From NCBI GenBank assembly GCA_009731375.1, contig BJOX01000307.1, positions 362,694-386,048 on the forward strand: a stretch of 23,355 nucleotides of DNA, in the 5' to 3' direction. A program made the position numbers and the translations under genes. The notes beneath the pieces are model-generated. The model was not told where the DNA came from. It searched no databases and saw only the letters and a list, made by a program, of their open reading frames with translations. Below are positions 7,561-15,724 of this stretch, one piece after another. Position 1 is the stretch's first letter. Every line of letters begins with the position of its first letter. This stretch comes from Paulinella micropora (taxonomy: Eukaryota > Cercozoa > Imbricatea > Euglyphida).

Positions 7561-8201
7561 GATATCCGCCTTATACAAGGGACCGACAAGGAATATTACA
7601 TTGGAAACACAACTCAAAAAAAATTATCAAGCAGGTTCAGTCATCATAAATTACTCTGCAAGAAAAGAATTAATAGCAAGTTATACAATCATATGAACAA
7701 TAAAATATTGTAAAGTTTTAAGTGTGTTTTAATTAATGAAGAAATAATTGAAAATTACAACATTGATAATCAAAGAACGGTTGAACAGAAATATATAGAT
7801 GAATTAAAACCTACATTAATAATGCTATGGGTGCGAATATTACTGATGGAAAAAGAGAACTGTATAAATTTGATGAGCGATAATTTAAAGATGAGATCGA
7901 AAGGAAACGAATTGAATATCAAAAACAATACCACAAGCAATATCATAAATAATATTATCAAAAAGAAAGTAAGAAATTTAGAGAGTATCAAAAGCAATAC
8001 TGGGCAATAAACAAAAACATGTTAAATTGCAAGCAAAAAGATAGGTTTGATAAAATAAGAGAAAATAAAAAATATTATTGTGAGTTATGTAATTTTATAT
8101 GTGTATCTCAATCACCACTTATTACACACAATAATGTAATGCCCCCAACGATAGCTCGAAAAAAAGTAGGTAATACAACCAAACACAGTCCTCAAGAATG
8201 A
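7561..8201 (+). pseudogene. Relic of a GIY-YIG endonuclease with zinc-finger-like C-terminus
   Basis: AT-rich relic in pieces. Piece 1 (frame 1, 7561-7710) reads KEYYIGNTTQKKLSSRFSHH: the YIG half of the GIY-YIG core (Tyr-Tyr-Ile-Gly 7594-7605) followed by the conserved Arg (7633) and His. After TAA at 7711 the frame resumes with EQKYIDELKPTL (7783-7818), the catalytic-Glu helix; the Asn that normally follows PTL is Ile. Near 7825-7832 the sense moves to frame 0 (from about 7833), giving a Lys/Gln/Tyr-rich repeat (EYQKQYHKQYHK) broken by TAA at 7881 and 7950. It ends with YYCELCNFICVSQS and LITH, a partial C2H2-like finger. The first GIY half is eroded or missing. GIY-YIG plus a KQY-rich coil plus a C-terminal zinc finger is an architecture I associate with giant DNA viruses of protists and algae; a homing-type endonuclease is an alternative. 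The family call is firm, the origin inferred. Confidence 0.75.
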
Positions 8202-8670
8202 GAATGATGTCTCGTTGTATTAGCTTAGTGAAGCCAAAAAGGAAAACTGCAACAGATCAGGAATAAAATATCATCAGGTCCAAATCCGGACAAATAATAC
8301 TGAAAAACAAGCTGGTGCACCTGTCACCAGGAAAAGGTACTTTTTACCTGCTATCCGGGGGGGTGATGCCTACAGTTCCCCCTCCCGATTTTATGACGAA
8401 AATAACATTTTCTTCATACACCTTCTGATTTCTTTCTGCAAATAGTATGCGCTATGGAGTCATGCCACATAACGCATCGACCCGCGGATAGACGCTAAAA
8501 GACAATAAATATATCCTCATACGGCACGTCAAAGCGGATTCTCTGGCCTTTCTTGTAAATTTTGAACTCCTTCCCCTCAATTTTTTTTCTGCAGTATGTC
8601 AAGAACAAACGTACTATTAATAAAAAATACAAGCAACGTGGTGCTGTAGTACGATTCACCCTTTGATCTC
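8202..8670. other. Non-coding, nothing recognised
   Basis: Mixed-composition DNA with a short GC-rich patch (about 8347-8390, a G7 run then CCCCCTCCC). I see no ORF, tRNA or repeat with a second copy in the window. Confidence 0.5.
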
Positions 8671-8680
8671 CTTCTTCTTC

Positions 8681-8727
<47 letters not shown>
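8671..8727. repeat. (CTT)n/(ATT)n microsatellite
   Basis: CTT units grade into CATTAT and then an uninterrupted ATT run. Confidence 0.97.
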
Positions 8728-8729
<2 letters not shown>

Positions 8730-8959
8730 CAGGGAGATCGTAAGTACATTGTCTTTTTTAATGACATTGGTCTTCAGCATGAAAGATTTTGTAAATTTTC
8801 AAGGTTACCATTTCTCTCTATATATAATACAAATATATTATTTCTTTAAATAATTAATTTTTTAAACGATGTTTGAAAATGACAAGCGTAGCGGTCTGCT
8901 TTCAAATATCAATAGATAACATTTTTTGTTTCTTTTGTTTGTATGCATTAGATATAAAC

Positions 8960-8998
8960 AGGTAGACGAAATAATAAATAACTGCTCTTAGTGTGGTT
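8960..8998 (+). repeat. 39-bp direct repeat, copy 1
   Basis: Matches 9154-9192 at 35 of 39 positions; both end in CTCTTAGTGTGGTT. The spacing is 194 bp. The sequence between is AT-rich non-coding DNA. Confidence 0.85.
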
Positions 8999-9153
8999 AA
9001 AAACACTTCCCCACGAGAGACATAGGGGCTCAGGACAAAAAGCACCCGTGTGGTTTTTTTACATACACAACTTTTCGTTTTTTGTGTAAAGTAATACAGA
9101 GTGTGCGAAATAAGAGATTTTAATGAAATTGTTGTTTTGAACTTAGAGAGAAT

Positions 9154-9192
9154 AGGTAGAGAAAATAATGAATAACGGCTCTTAGTGTGGTT
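9154..9192 (+). repeat. 39-bp direct repeat, copy 2
   Basis: Second copy of the repeat at 8960-8998, four mismatches. The flanks have diverged, so I cannot tell whether this is an old 194-bp duplication or the ends of a small element. Confidence 0.85.
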
Positions 9193-10022
9193 TCTCTAGT
9201 GAAACTGCACTGAACATCCGTCCTAAAGTGGCCCCGTATAATACTTTTGTGTTTATGTGTGTATGTTGGAGAGAGAGGAAGGAATTCGGGAGAGAAAGAA
9301 GGAAGGAATTCTAAAAACATAATACGCATGAATTTTCGCAAACATGATTGTGTGTTAATCTTTTTGTACGGCTTCTCACCCAAACAGCCGCTTTTACGGT
9401 AGCTTCTCAAGTTTAGTTAGAAAAATTTGCTGGTCCAGACAGACTTCCCTCCTTTATGTTCTTTCTTCTTCTCTATGGCGCCGTACAACCTACATTTTGC
9501 AACAAAAAAAAAAGTTTAGTCCTTGAAGAAATAACCTGGGAATTAAGTATCGGGAGATTTATTAGTGGCCGAAACCGGCCGAGTTTTGTCAGGTTTTTTC
9601 ACCCACAAAAAAAAAAAGATAGCAAATAGTCTCTGACGGGAAGTTTGTGCACACAGTGTCAAAAGGACCAATTGGTGACGGGAAGTTTGTGCACACATTG
9701 AGGCCACGCAATGGTTGAAGACAGGCATTGAGAAAATTTATACAGTCATTTGTTCCACAGTAACCCTTCCACTTTTTGTCAATCTTGAAGAAACGACGAT
9801 TCCGCTCCAGGAACGCTAAAATTTGCTTGGAACTTTTGAGACTCTCGTTAGTTAACTTCAATTTTTCTTTTCTATTGTTTTGGTCCTATTTCTGAGCATT
9901 TTGTGTTTATGTGAGTTTCTTTGTCACTTTTGTCCACCACAGTTTGGTAGCCTTGCGTAAACATTTCGTGCTTTGGCTGGGTAGTTTTGTTTTTCTCTGG
10001 CGAACAGAACTGCAAAATAACT
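9193..10022. other. Non-coding, short repeats only
   Basis: AT-rich, with a GGAAGGAATTC pair near 9278 and 9301 and a 22-bp tandem-type repeat (9634-9697). No convincing coding region on either strand. Confidence 0.5.
9634..9697 (+). repeat. 22-bp repeat, two identical copies 42 bp apart
   Basis: The unit TGACGGGAAGTTTGTGCACA plus CA occurs at 9634-9655 and 9676-9697 without mismatch. Confidence 0.95.
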
Positions 10023-10132
10023 GCTGTGGTATTGACATCTTCAGACCTCCCTACTTATTGACATCTTCGATATCTTCATAATAAGTAGAGAGGTCTGATA
10101 ATAAGTAGGGGTCTGAAGATGTATACCACAGC
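10023..10132. repeat. Imperfect palindrome (hairpin) next to the (GTTT)n/(GT)n array
   Basis: Left arm 10023-10059 (begins GCTGTGGTATTGACATCTTC) pairs with 10100-10132 with small indels. The inner segment 10081-10098 repeats the AATAAGTAG...GGTCTG half-arm and can pair with the same left arm, so two alternative hairpins are possible. Confidence 0.85.
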
Positions 10133-10160
10133 ATGTTTCGAGGTTGACCATTGTCGAGAA

Positions 10161-10193
10161 TTGTTTGTTTGTTTATTTGTTTGTTTGTTTGTT

Positions 10194-10266
<73 letters not shown>

Positions 10267-11151
10267 CCCTGTGTGTGTGCGTGTGTGTGTGTGNNNNNNN
10301 NNNNNNNNNNNNNNNNNNNNNNNNNNNNNNNNNNNNNNNNNNNNNNNNNNNNNNNNNNNNNNNNNNNNNNNNNNNNNNNNNNNNNNNNNNNNNNNNNNNN
10401 NNNNNNNNNNNNNNNNNNNNNNNNNNNNNNNNNNNNNNNNNNNNNNNNNNNNNNNNNNNNNNNNNNNNNNNNNNNNNNNNNNNNNNNNNNNNNNNNNNNN
10501 NNNNNNNNNNNNNNNNNNNNNNNNNNNNNNNNNNNNNNNNNNNNNNNNNNNNNNNNNNNNNNNNNNNNNNNNNNNNNNNNNNNNNNNNNNNNNNNNNNNN
10601 NNNNNNNNNNNNNNNNNNNNNNNNNNNNNNNNNNNNNNNNNNNNNNNNNNNNNNNNNNNNNNNNNNNNNNNNNNNNNNNNNNNNNNNNNNNNNNNNNNNN
10701 NNNNNNNNNNNNNNNNNNNNNNNNNNNNNNNNNNNNNNNNNNNNNNNNNNNNNNNNNNNNNNNNNNNNNNNNNNNNNNNNNNNNNNNNNNNNNNNNNNNN
10801 NNNNNNNNNNNNNNNNNNNNNNNNNNNNNNNNNNNNNNNNNNNNNNNNNNNNNNNNNNNNNNNNNNNNNNNNNNNNNNNNNNNNNNNNNNNNNNNNNNNN
10901 NNNNNNNNNNNNNNNNNNNNNNNNNNNNNNNNNNNNNNNNNNNNNNNNNNNNNNNNNNNNNNNNNNNNNNNNNNNNNNNNNNNNNNNNNNNNNNNNNNNN
11001 NNNNNNNNNNNNNNNNNNNNNNNNNNNNNNNNNNNNNNNNNNNNNNNNNNNNNNNNNNNNNNNNNNNNNNNNNNNNNNNNNNNNNNNNNNNNNNNNNNNN
11101 NNNNNNNNNNNNNNNNNNNNNNNNNNNNNNNNNNNNNNNNNNNNNNNNNNN

Positions 11152-11191
<40 letters not shown>

Positions 11192-11345
11192 ATGTGTGTG
11201 TGTGTGTGTGTGTGCGCGCGCATGTGTGTGTGTGTGTGTGTTTGGGTGTGTGTGTGCGTGCCTGTTGTGTGTGTGTGTGCATGTGTGTGTCATGTGTGTG
11301 TGTGTGCATGTGTGTGCATGTGTGTGTGCGTGTCTGTGTTTCTGT
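10161..11345. repeat. Compound (GTTT)n-(GT)n microsatellite spanning an assembly gap
   Basis: GTTT units (10161-10199) pass into an uninterrupted GT run, then 858 N (10294-11151), then more GT with GC, GCAT and TTTGGG interruptions up to about 11345. The gap is flanked by GT repeat on both sides, so the assembly probably broke in the repeat. Very long Cys-Val or His-Thr reading frames here are artefacts. Confidence 0.97.
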
Positions 11346-11504
11346 GAAGGATTTTCCTGTTGGCCTGTGGACTTTCTGTTCAAGGGTTTTCCTTTCGGCC
11401 TGTGAAGATTGTAACGTATGCCGTGTTGGGGTGTAGGATTTTTTGGCTTGGGCTTCTACACATGTCCTGGTTATCAAGGACCAAAGCTATCATCGGCAAA
11501 CGGT

Positions 11505-11718
11505 ATGAGAAGTTCCTAGTTCTTAAGTACAACGAGCAATTACTTCAAGTGATTCGATCTCAGCCAATCCTGGTTGTTGTCGCCTGTGCAGTGGCTCATT
11601 TGAAAGCCCTAGTCAAGAGCTTCCTAATGAGCTAAGATACAGATTCTGAACTCCAGTATGTGTGAACGAAGCGCTTGAAGGCATTGCTCATTGCACTTAA
11701 GAGCTAGGAACTTCTCAT
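11505..11718. mobile_element. Foldback (MITE-like) element 1, 214 bp
   Basis: The terminal 24 bases at 11505-11528 (ATGAGAAGTTCCTAG...) are the reverse complement of 11695-11718 with one mismatch, which would be a G-U pair in RNA. Pairing continues inward at lower identity (about 24 of the next 31 positions), and the centre has another inverted pair (GCTCATT / AATGAGC). No transposase is encoded. No clear target duplication is seen at the ends. It could be a miniature inverted-repeat element or a hairpin RNA locus, about 100 bp upstream of a host exon. Confidence 0.7.
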
Positions 11719-11819
11719 GTGTGCATGTACGCATGTTTGTATGCACATGTCTCGAATCAATACCATTGTAATCCATGCAAGTATCAATTCAATTAACAAT
11801 ATCGTTATCGTTAATGTAG

Positions 11820-12737
11820 GTCGTCTGTAAGACGCAACTCCAAGGACGACGGCAGTCAAAACCAAACTGAAAAAACTGCTAAAAATGGAAAGGACAATCT
11901 GCAGAGCAGTTTCAAACCAGACCAGATGCACAAGGCTTGTCAAGCTGGTGGGGACAGTCTGAGCAGATCACTGCCAGGGGGTTCTTTCAAAACAGAGCAA
12001 GGCGGCAGAGGAGACCAAGCTGTGTATCGAAGGAGCTCCAGCGAGAAATCCTTAGACACAATGGTCTATCCCAAGTATGCATACACAAGGACCTCCAGCC
12101 AGGAAGCCAGGGACATGTTGATCAATGCCATTGAGAAAACCAGAGACAAGGGCAAAGAAAAACCAGGCATGAACGAAAGCCAGCGACAAGAGACACGAAA
12201 AACCATCGACGATCTTGTCAATGCCCTTGAGCAATCCAGACAACGAATTTCGAGCATTCCCATGCGATATTCGTGCAGCTCGATCGAGAATAACATGGCT
12301 GTCGCGGAAAGACGTTCGAGCATCCCACGCTCAAGCTCGATAGAAAATAAGATGCTTGCCAGGCAACGAAGTTCAAGTACGTTGCATGCAAGCTCGATCG
12401 ATACTAGCATGCCTCGTTCGGGCATTCCACGATCGAGCTCCAGCGATAATAAACTGCCACCCGTTCGGTCTAGAAGCTCCGGCAGCATGTTGCATGGTGC
12501 GACGGTCTGGGACTACGAGCAATATAAATCCCCAGGCCTCAAAATTGACAACTCGCAGAAAAGCAATTCGCCTAGATACAGTCACAGCCCGTCCCCAGTT
12601 GACAGAATGGGCGGTTCGCAGAGATCGAGTCAGAGCATGGTGTCCTCTACCCGATCGTCTCGGACTGAGTCAGATGTTGACTTAACCTCTCGTGCATCCT
12701 CCAGTCACTTGATCTCCTACGCCTCCAGCACACAACT
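11820..12737 (+). CDS. Internal exon of a Ser/Arg-rich protein (PDZ gene)
   Basis: The frame opens directly after an AG at 11818-11819 (TTAATGTAG), with stops in all upstream frame-1 codons just before it, and closes at a GTACGT donor at 12738. The 918-bp exon has phase 2 at both ends. It encodes about 306 residues: a polar start, a Lys/Glu/Gln-rich helical part (about 12100-12245, ending LVNALEQSRQR), then repeated Ser-rich units of the type RSSSIENKM, SSSTLHASSID, SSSSDNK (about 12270-12440), each next to Arg, so many basophilic kinase-type sites. I do not recognise the protein. The ATG at 11926 is in frame, but sense codons upstream of it suggest the exon starts earlier; upstream exons were not found. 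It splices in phase to the PDZ exon. Confidence 0.75.
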
Positions 12738-12747
12738 GTACGTGTCG

Positions 12748-12784
<37 letters not shown>

Positions 12785-12822
12785 CCTACCTACCTACCTA
12801 CCTATCTATCCATCTATCTATC

Positions 12823-12853
<31 letters not shown>

Positions 12854-12935
12854 CTATCTACCTTATCTATCTATCTATCTACCTACCTACCTATCTATGT
12901 ACCTACCTACCTACCTACCTACCTATCTATCTATC

Positions 12936-12966
<31 letters not shown>

Positions 12967-13002
12967 CTATCTACCTACCTACCTACCTACCTTTCTATCT
13001 AC

Positions 13003-13038
<36 letters not shown>

Positions 13039-13060
13039 TTATCTATTTATCTATTTATCC

Positions 13061-13091
<31 letters not shown>

Positions 13092-13170
13092 CATCCATCT
13101 ATCCATCCATCCATCCATCCATATCCATCCATCCACCCATCCATCTATCTATCAACCTACACACCTCCAG
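12738..13170 (+). other. GT-AG intron composed of TATC/CTAC/CATC microsatellite
   Basis: Donor CT|GTACGT at 12737/12738 and acceptor CACCTCCAG|G at 13170/13171. Joining them keeps the frame: the split codon CT+G is Leu. Nearly the whole 433 bp is tetranucleotide repeat: TATC runs alternating with CTAC and, near the 3' end, CATC. The pyrimidine-rich repeat can act as the polypyrimidine tract. Translation through it (Tyr-Leu-Ser-Ile repeats) is an artefact. Confidence 0.8.
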
Positions 13171-13441
13171 GCTGGCCTTCGAGACTACCTCGCGGGTGGT
13201 AGTCAACGACCTCACACCTGGCTCTCTCTGCCAACTAGCGGGGCTACAGAAAGGCGACATCATCACCCACGTCAATTTCCTACCCGTCAAGACCGCGGCG
13301 GACGTGGCCAAGCTAGTGGGGGACAGGGACTTCCACTGGCTGACCGTGCGGCGCAACCAGCCGAATGGACTGCCTCCCTTGGTTTTCAACGCAAGCACCA
13401 AGCCGTGTCCTGGCTCACCACCGTTGCCCCCTAATGCCTGA
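13171..13441 (+). CDS. Terminal exon: C-terminal PDZ domain
   Basis: From the acceptor the exon reads LAFETTSRVVVNDLTPGSLCQ onward for about 90 residues and ends with TGA at 13439-13441. The segment VNDLTPGS...AGLQKGDIITHVN, then V-x-LVGDRDFHWLTVRR, fits the core of a PDZ domain: strand B, the conserved Gly-Asp-x-Ile-x-x-Val/Ile-Asn turn, helix 2 and the last strand. The carboxylate-binding GLGF-like loop would be at the exon start (LAFE). PDZ domains bind C-terminal peptides of partner proteins in scaffolds at membranes or the cytoskeleton. The tail is Pro-rich (PGSPPLPPNA). Which PDZ family it belongs to is unknown to me. Confidence 0.8.
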
Positions 13442-13444
13442 TAA

Positions 13445-13503
13445 ACCAACCAACCAACCAACCCAGCCCAACCAACCCAACCAACCAACCCACCAACCAA
13501 CAA
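13445..13503. repeat. (CCAA)n microsatellite
   Basis: CCAA/CCCAA units begin 4 bases after the PDZ stop codon, so they lie in the 3' UTR if transcription continues. Confidence 0.95.
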
Positions 13504-13612
13504 ACTGACCAGAATTTAGATCACAACGGGTACGACAAGGATGACCTTTCTGACACTCCTACCAGTATCCATGGACGTCGACTTCAGCGCTCAGCAAGAG
13601 CTGTAAATTATC

Positions 13613-13766
13613 CCATCTACCTACCTACCTACCTACCTACCTACCACCTCCCTCTCTACCTCCCTACCTACCTCCCTACCTACCTACCTCCCTCTCTACC
13701 TAGGTTCCTCCTCACCTCCCTCCCTACCTCCCTCCCTACCTACCTTCATACCCTACCTACCTACCA
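13613..13766. repeat. (CTAC)n/(CTCC)n microsatellite
   Basis: CTAC units with interspersed CTCC and CTCTC variants. Similar units are found in the upstream intron, so the two arrays may share an origin. Confidence 0.95.
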
Positions 13767-14122
13767 AGGCATATCAGGTCCTCATTATCTCTGGCTGTGT
13801 CGCGAGTAACCGCGCTTTGTGCTATTGATCTTGGTGCGAGTTTCCGCCTACTGCTATGTGTGTTTAAGTTCCCAGACCAATTGGTAATTTTTGGGTGATT
13901 TTGGTGATTTTTGTTAATATGTTTGTGTGTTACCAATCGGTAAATTTTGGTGATTTTTTTTAAAATTTTACGCAATATCCGGTTTATGTAATTTCCAATT
14001 GTAGTTTCCAACATTGGAAAACTCTGGGAGCTTAAACACGAATTCATTCACATATTATGAGCAAGTAGGCCAAAACTCGCACGTATTAGTAGCAGTAGGG
14101 CCGATCCACGCACATGGAAGTT
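13767..14122. other. Non-coding, AT-rich
   Basis: Contains repeated TTGGTAA/TTGGTGATTTT motifs (about 13880-13957) and a small TTTCCAA...TTGGAAA inverted pair near 13992-14021 that resembles the palindromes further on. No gene seen. Confidence 0.5.
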
Positions 14123-14396
14123 ATTACTTAGGACGTTCGAGTGGCAGCTGAGCCTAACTTTTAACTGATTGTTCTCAGTTAATATTACTGTGGACATTCA
14201 AGTGGCAAACTATCCAACTTTGATCTCATCGTTCTCCGTCAATCTAAGTGATACGGCAAATATGAAGCCAGCATTTAAAAGCTCAGGACACGAGCTTTCC
14301 AACGGTGTGCGCTGCATTTTCGTATATCAAATATTGATTGAGAAAGATGAGGTCAAAGTTTGAATGTTTTGCTACTTGAATGTCCACAGTAATATT
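14123..14396. mobile_element. Foldback element 2 with a partly duplicated left arm
   Basis: The left arm 14181-14243 (AATATTACTGTGGACATTCA...) is the reverse complement of 14333-14396 over about 63 bases with few mismatches. The centre is itself self-complementary around AAAGCTCAGGACACGAGCTTT (two halves near 14277-14299). A diverged extra copy of the left arm (about 14123-14183, GGACGTTCGAGTGGCAG) lies directly upstream with a period of about 61. No ORF. Its ends resemble those of element 3. Confidence 0.75.
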
Positions 14397-14424
14397 TGAG
14401 ATACGGACATGCAGAGCATCACGT

Positions 14425-14527
14425 AGGAAAGCTCTTGTCCTGAGCTTTCACTGCAAACGATGGCGGCAGCGTTGTTATATCACTTTGATTGATGCAGAAC
14501 GAGGAAAGCTCTTGTCCTGAGCTTTCA
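14425..14527 (+). repeat. 26-bp repeat, two identical copies, hairpin-forming
   Basis: AGGAAAGCTCTTGTCCTGAG plus CTTTCA is found at 14425-14450 and 14502-14527 (period 77) without mismatch, and each is followed by a diverged but similar ATGG...CAGC(A/G)(T/C)CG stretch. The AAAGCTC...GAGCTTT core is the same as in the centre of foldback element 2, so this looks like partial copies of that element. Confidence 0.85.
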
Positions 14528-14867
14528 AATGATGGTGTCAGCATCGTCATATTTATATTACTTGGATTTGGAGAACAGCTAGTTGTTTCTGAAGGTGACG
14601 TGCCTAGGTTTCTGAAAGTAACTGTATTTGAAATGCATCAGAAAGGCATATTAGGAGAATCTGTAACCATCATACGACCACCCGTTCGCCCAGTCTACAA
14701 GTGGGTTCGTTTGGACATTGTAGTATGTTCTGTAGTAGCTTTTAGGCAACCAGTGAATAACACAGCGACATTGCATGAAAGTTATCGCGTAGCTATACCA
14801 ATATTGAGTTTTTCATAATAAAGACGTATAATTACTTTGAAAATGAAAATTTTAATAAAGACATCAG
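14528..14867. other. Non-coding, nothing recognised
   Basis: A frame is open at 14489-14818 on the + strand, but composition and the repeat at its start argue against a gene. No domain recognised. Confidence 0.4.
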
Positions 14868-15086
14868 TGACTGGAAATATTTCTGTTAACTGAAAATGTT
14901 TTCCACCTTGGAAATATCTCTATCTAGATATATTTCCAGCCACTGGAGATATTTCCAGTCACTGGAAATATCAAGTTTCCAAGGCACAAAAATATTTCCA
15001 GCGTACAGAAAATCTCCAGTGGTTGGAAAAAATTTCATAACTGGCAACATTTCCAGTGGCTTGAAATATTTCCAGCGGCTAGAAAT
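14868..15086. repeat. Array of short palindromes (TTTCCAG...CTGGAAA)
   Basis: About ten alternating copies of TTTCCAG and its complement CTGGAAA (or TTGGAAA) are packed into about 220 bp at irregular spacing. One unit, 14948-14972, is a perfect 25-nt palindrome (GATATTTCCAGT, C, ACTGGAAATATC). The array can fold into many alternative hairpins. Confidence 0.85.
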
Positions 15087-15206
15087 GATTCTGTCTATTA
15101 GCGTAGTGATGCATCACTACGTGCTAGGTGATTATAACTACTTTTGAAATTCAGTACTTGTAGTGTTGATACCCTTGCGCTAGTTGCGCGCGCGGGAAGC
15201 GCTCGA

Positions 15207-15491
15207 CATATTATTGCTGTTGACATTCAAGACAACAAAAAAAATTGATTTTTCTGTTTTGGTTGGAATTTCAGTTTTGGTTGGAATTTTGATTTTGGGT
15301 GAAAATTTGAATTTTTCAAATTAACTGCTATATTCGTCCGCAAAATATCGTAAATTTTCGCGAAATGTTACCGTTAAATTTGAAAATTTGAATTTTTGTC
15401 ACAAAAATGAAAAACTGTCACAAAAATGAAAATCTGACACAAAAATGAAAAACTAATTTTTGTTGTCTTGAATGTCAACAGCAATAATATG
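15207..15491. mobile_element. Foldback (MITE-like) element 3, 285 bp
   Basis: 35-bp terminal inverted repeats: 15207-15241 (CATATTATTGCTGTTGACAT...) and 15457-15491 are perfect reverse complements. The inner sequence is AT-rich, with about three copies of a CACAAAAATGAAAA unit near the right arm (about 15396-15456) and TTTTGGTTGGAATTT repeats near the left. No transposase. TA dinucleotides lie near both ends, but a clear target duplication is not provable. The perfect ends suggest a recent insertion. Confidence 0.85.
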
Positions 15492-15497
15492 TTTTTT

Positions 15498-15545
<48 letters not shown>
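15492..15545. repeat. T-run and (GT)n microsatellite
   Basis: Eleven T then a GT run that directly abuts the right end of foldback element 3. Confidence 0.95.
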
Positions 15546-15547
<2 letters not shown>

Positions 15548-15724
15548 TGTTGTCATATATTTTTTTTCTGTAACTATTATAATAATATCAAGTTCAGGGG
15601 GTGGTATTAGATCACAATATCACATTGCTCCATCTATTTCCTTCCGTTAGTTCTTGATTTCAGTTACACTACTTTATGTCTTCCATATAATTTCCTATTT
15701 ACTGTGATATAATATTACTTTAGA

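Noticed and set aside
7226-7600. 3' LTR delimited by TG...CA
   Set aside because: A TGATATAAC...ATTACA interval can be drawn, but there is no 5' LTR, PBS or target duplication in the window to confirm it, and its end would overlap the GIY-YIG relic.
7340-7696. 118-residue ORF from 7340
   Set aside because: Its frame crosses the GIY-YIG relic out of phase and its composition is not protein-like; the meaningful frame is the one with YYIG at 7594.
3162-7952. Alternative genetic code with TAA/TAG read as Gln
   Set aside because: Gln fits at several TAA/TAG positions (7950 especially), but TGA also interrupts conserved domains, and decay by CAA/CAG mutation explains the same pattern.
9600-9700. 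CRISPR-like array from the repeated TGACGGGAAGTTTGTGCACA unit
   Set aside because: Only two copies, no cas genes, and a eukaryotic context.
10051-11477. Very long ORFs of His-Thr or Cys-Val repeats on both strands
   Set aside because: They are translations of the GT/AC microsatellite and of the N gap; no real protein.
12740-13170. Tyr-Leu-Ser-Ile-rich continuation of the Ser-rich ORF
   Set aside because: It is the TATC/CTAC repeat read through; a phase-correct GT-AG intron removes it and joins a PDZ exon.
14489-14818. 109-residue ORF between repeat arrays
   Set aside because: Starts inside a repeat, has no recognised motif, and lacks splice or promoter support.
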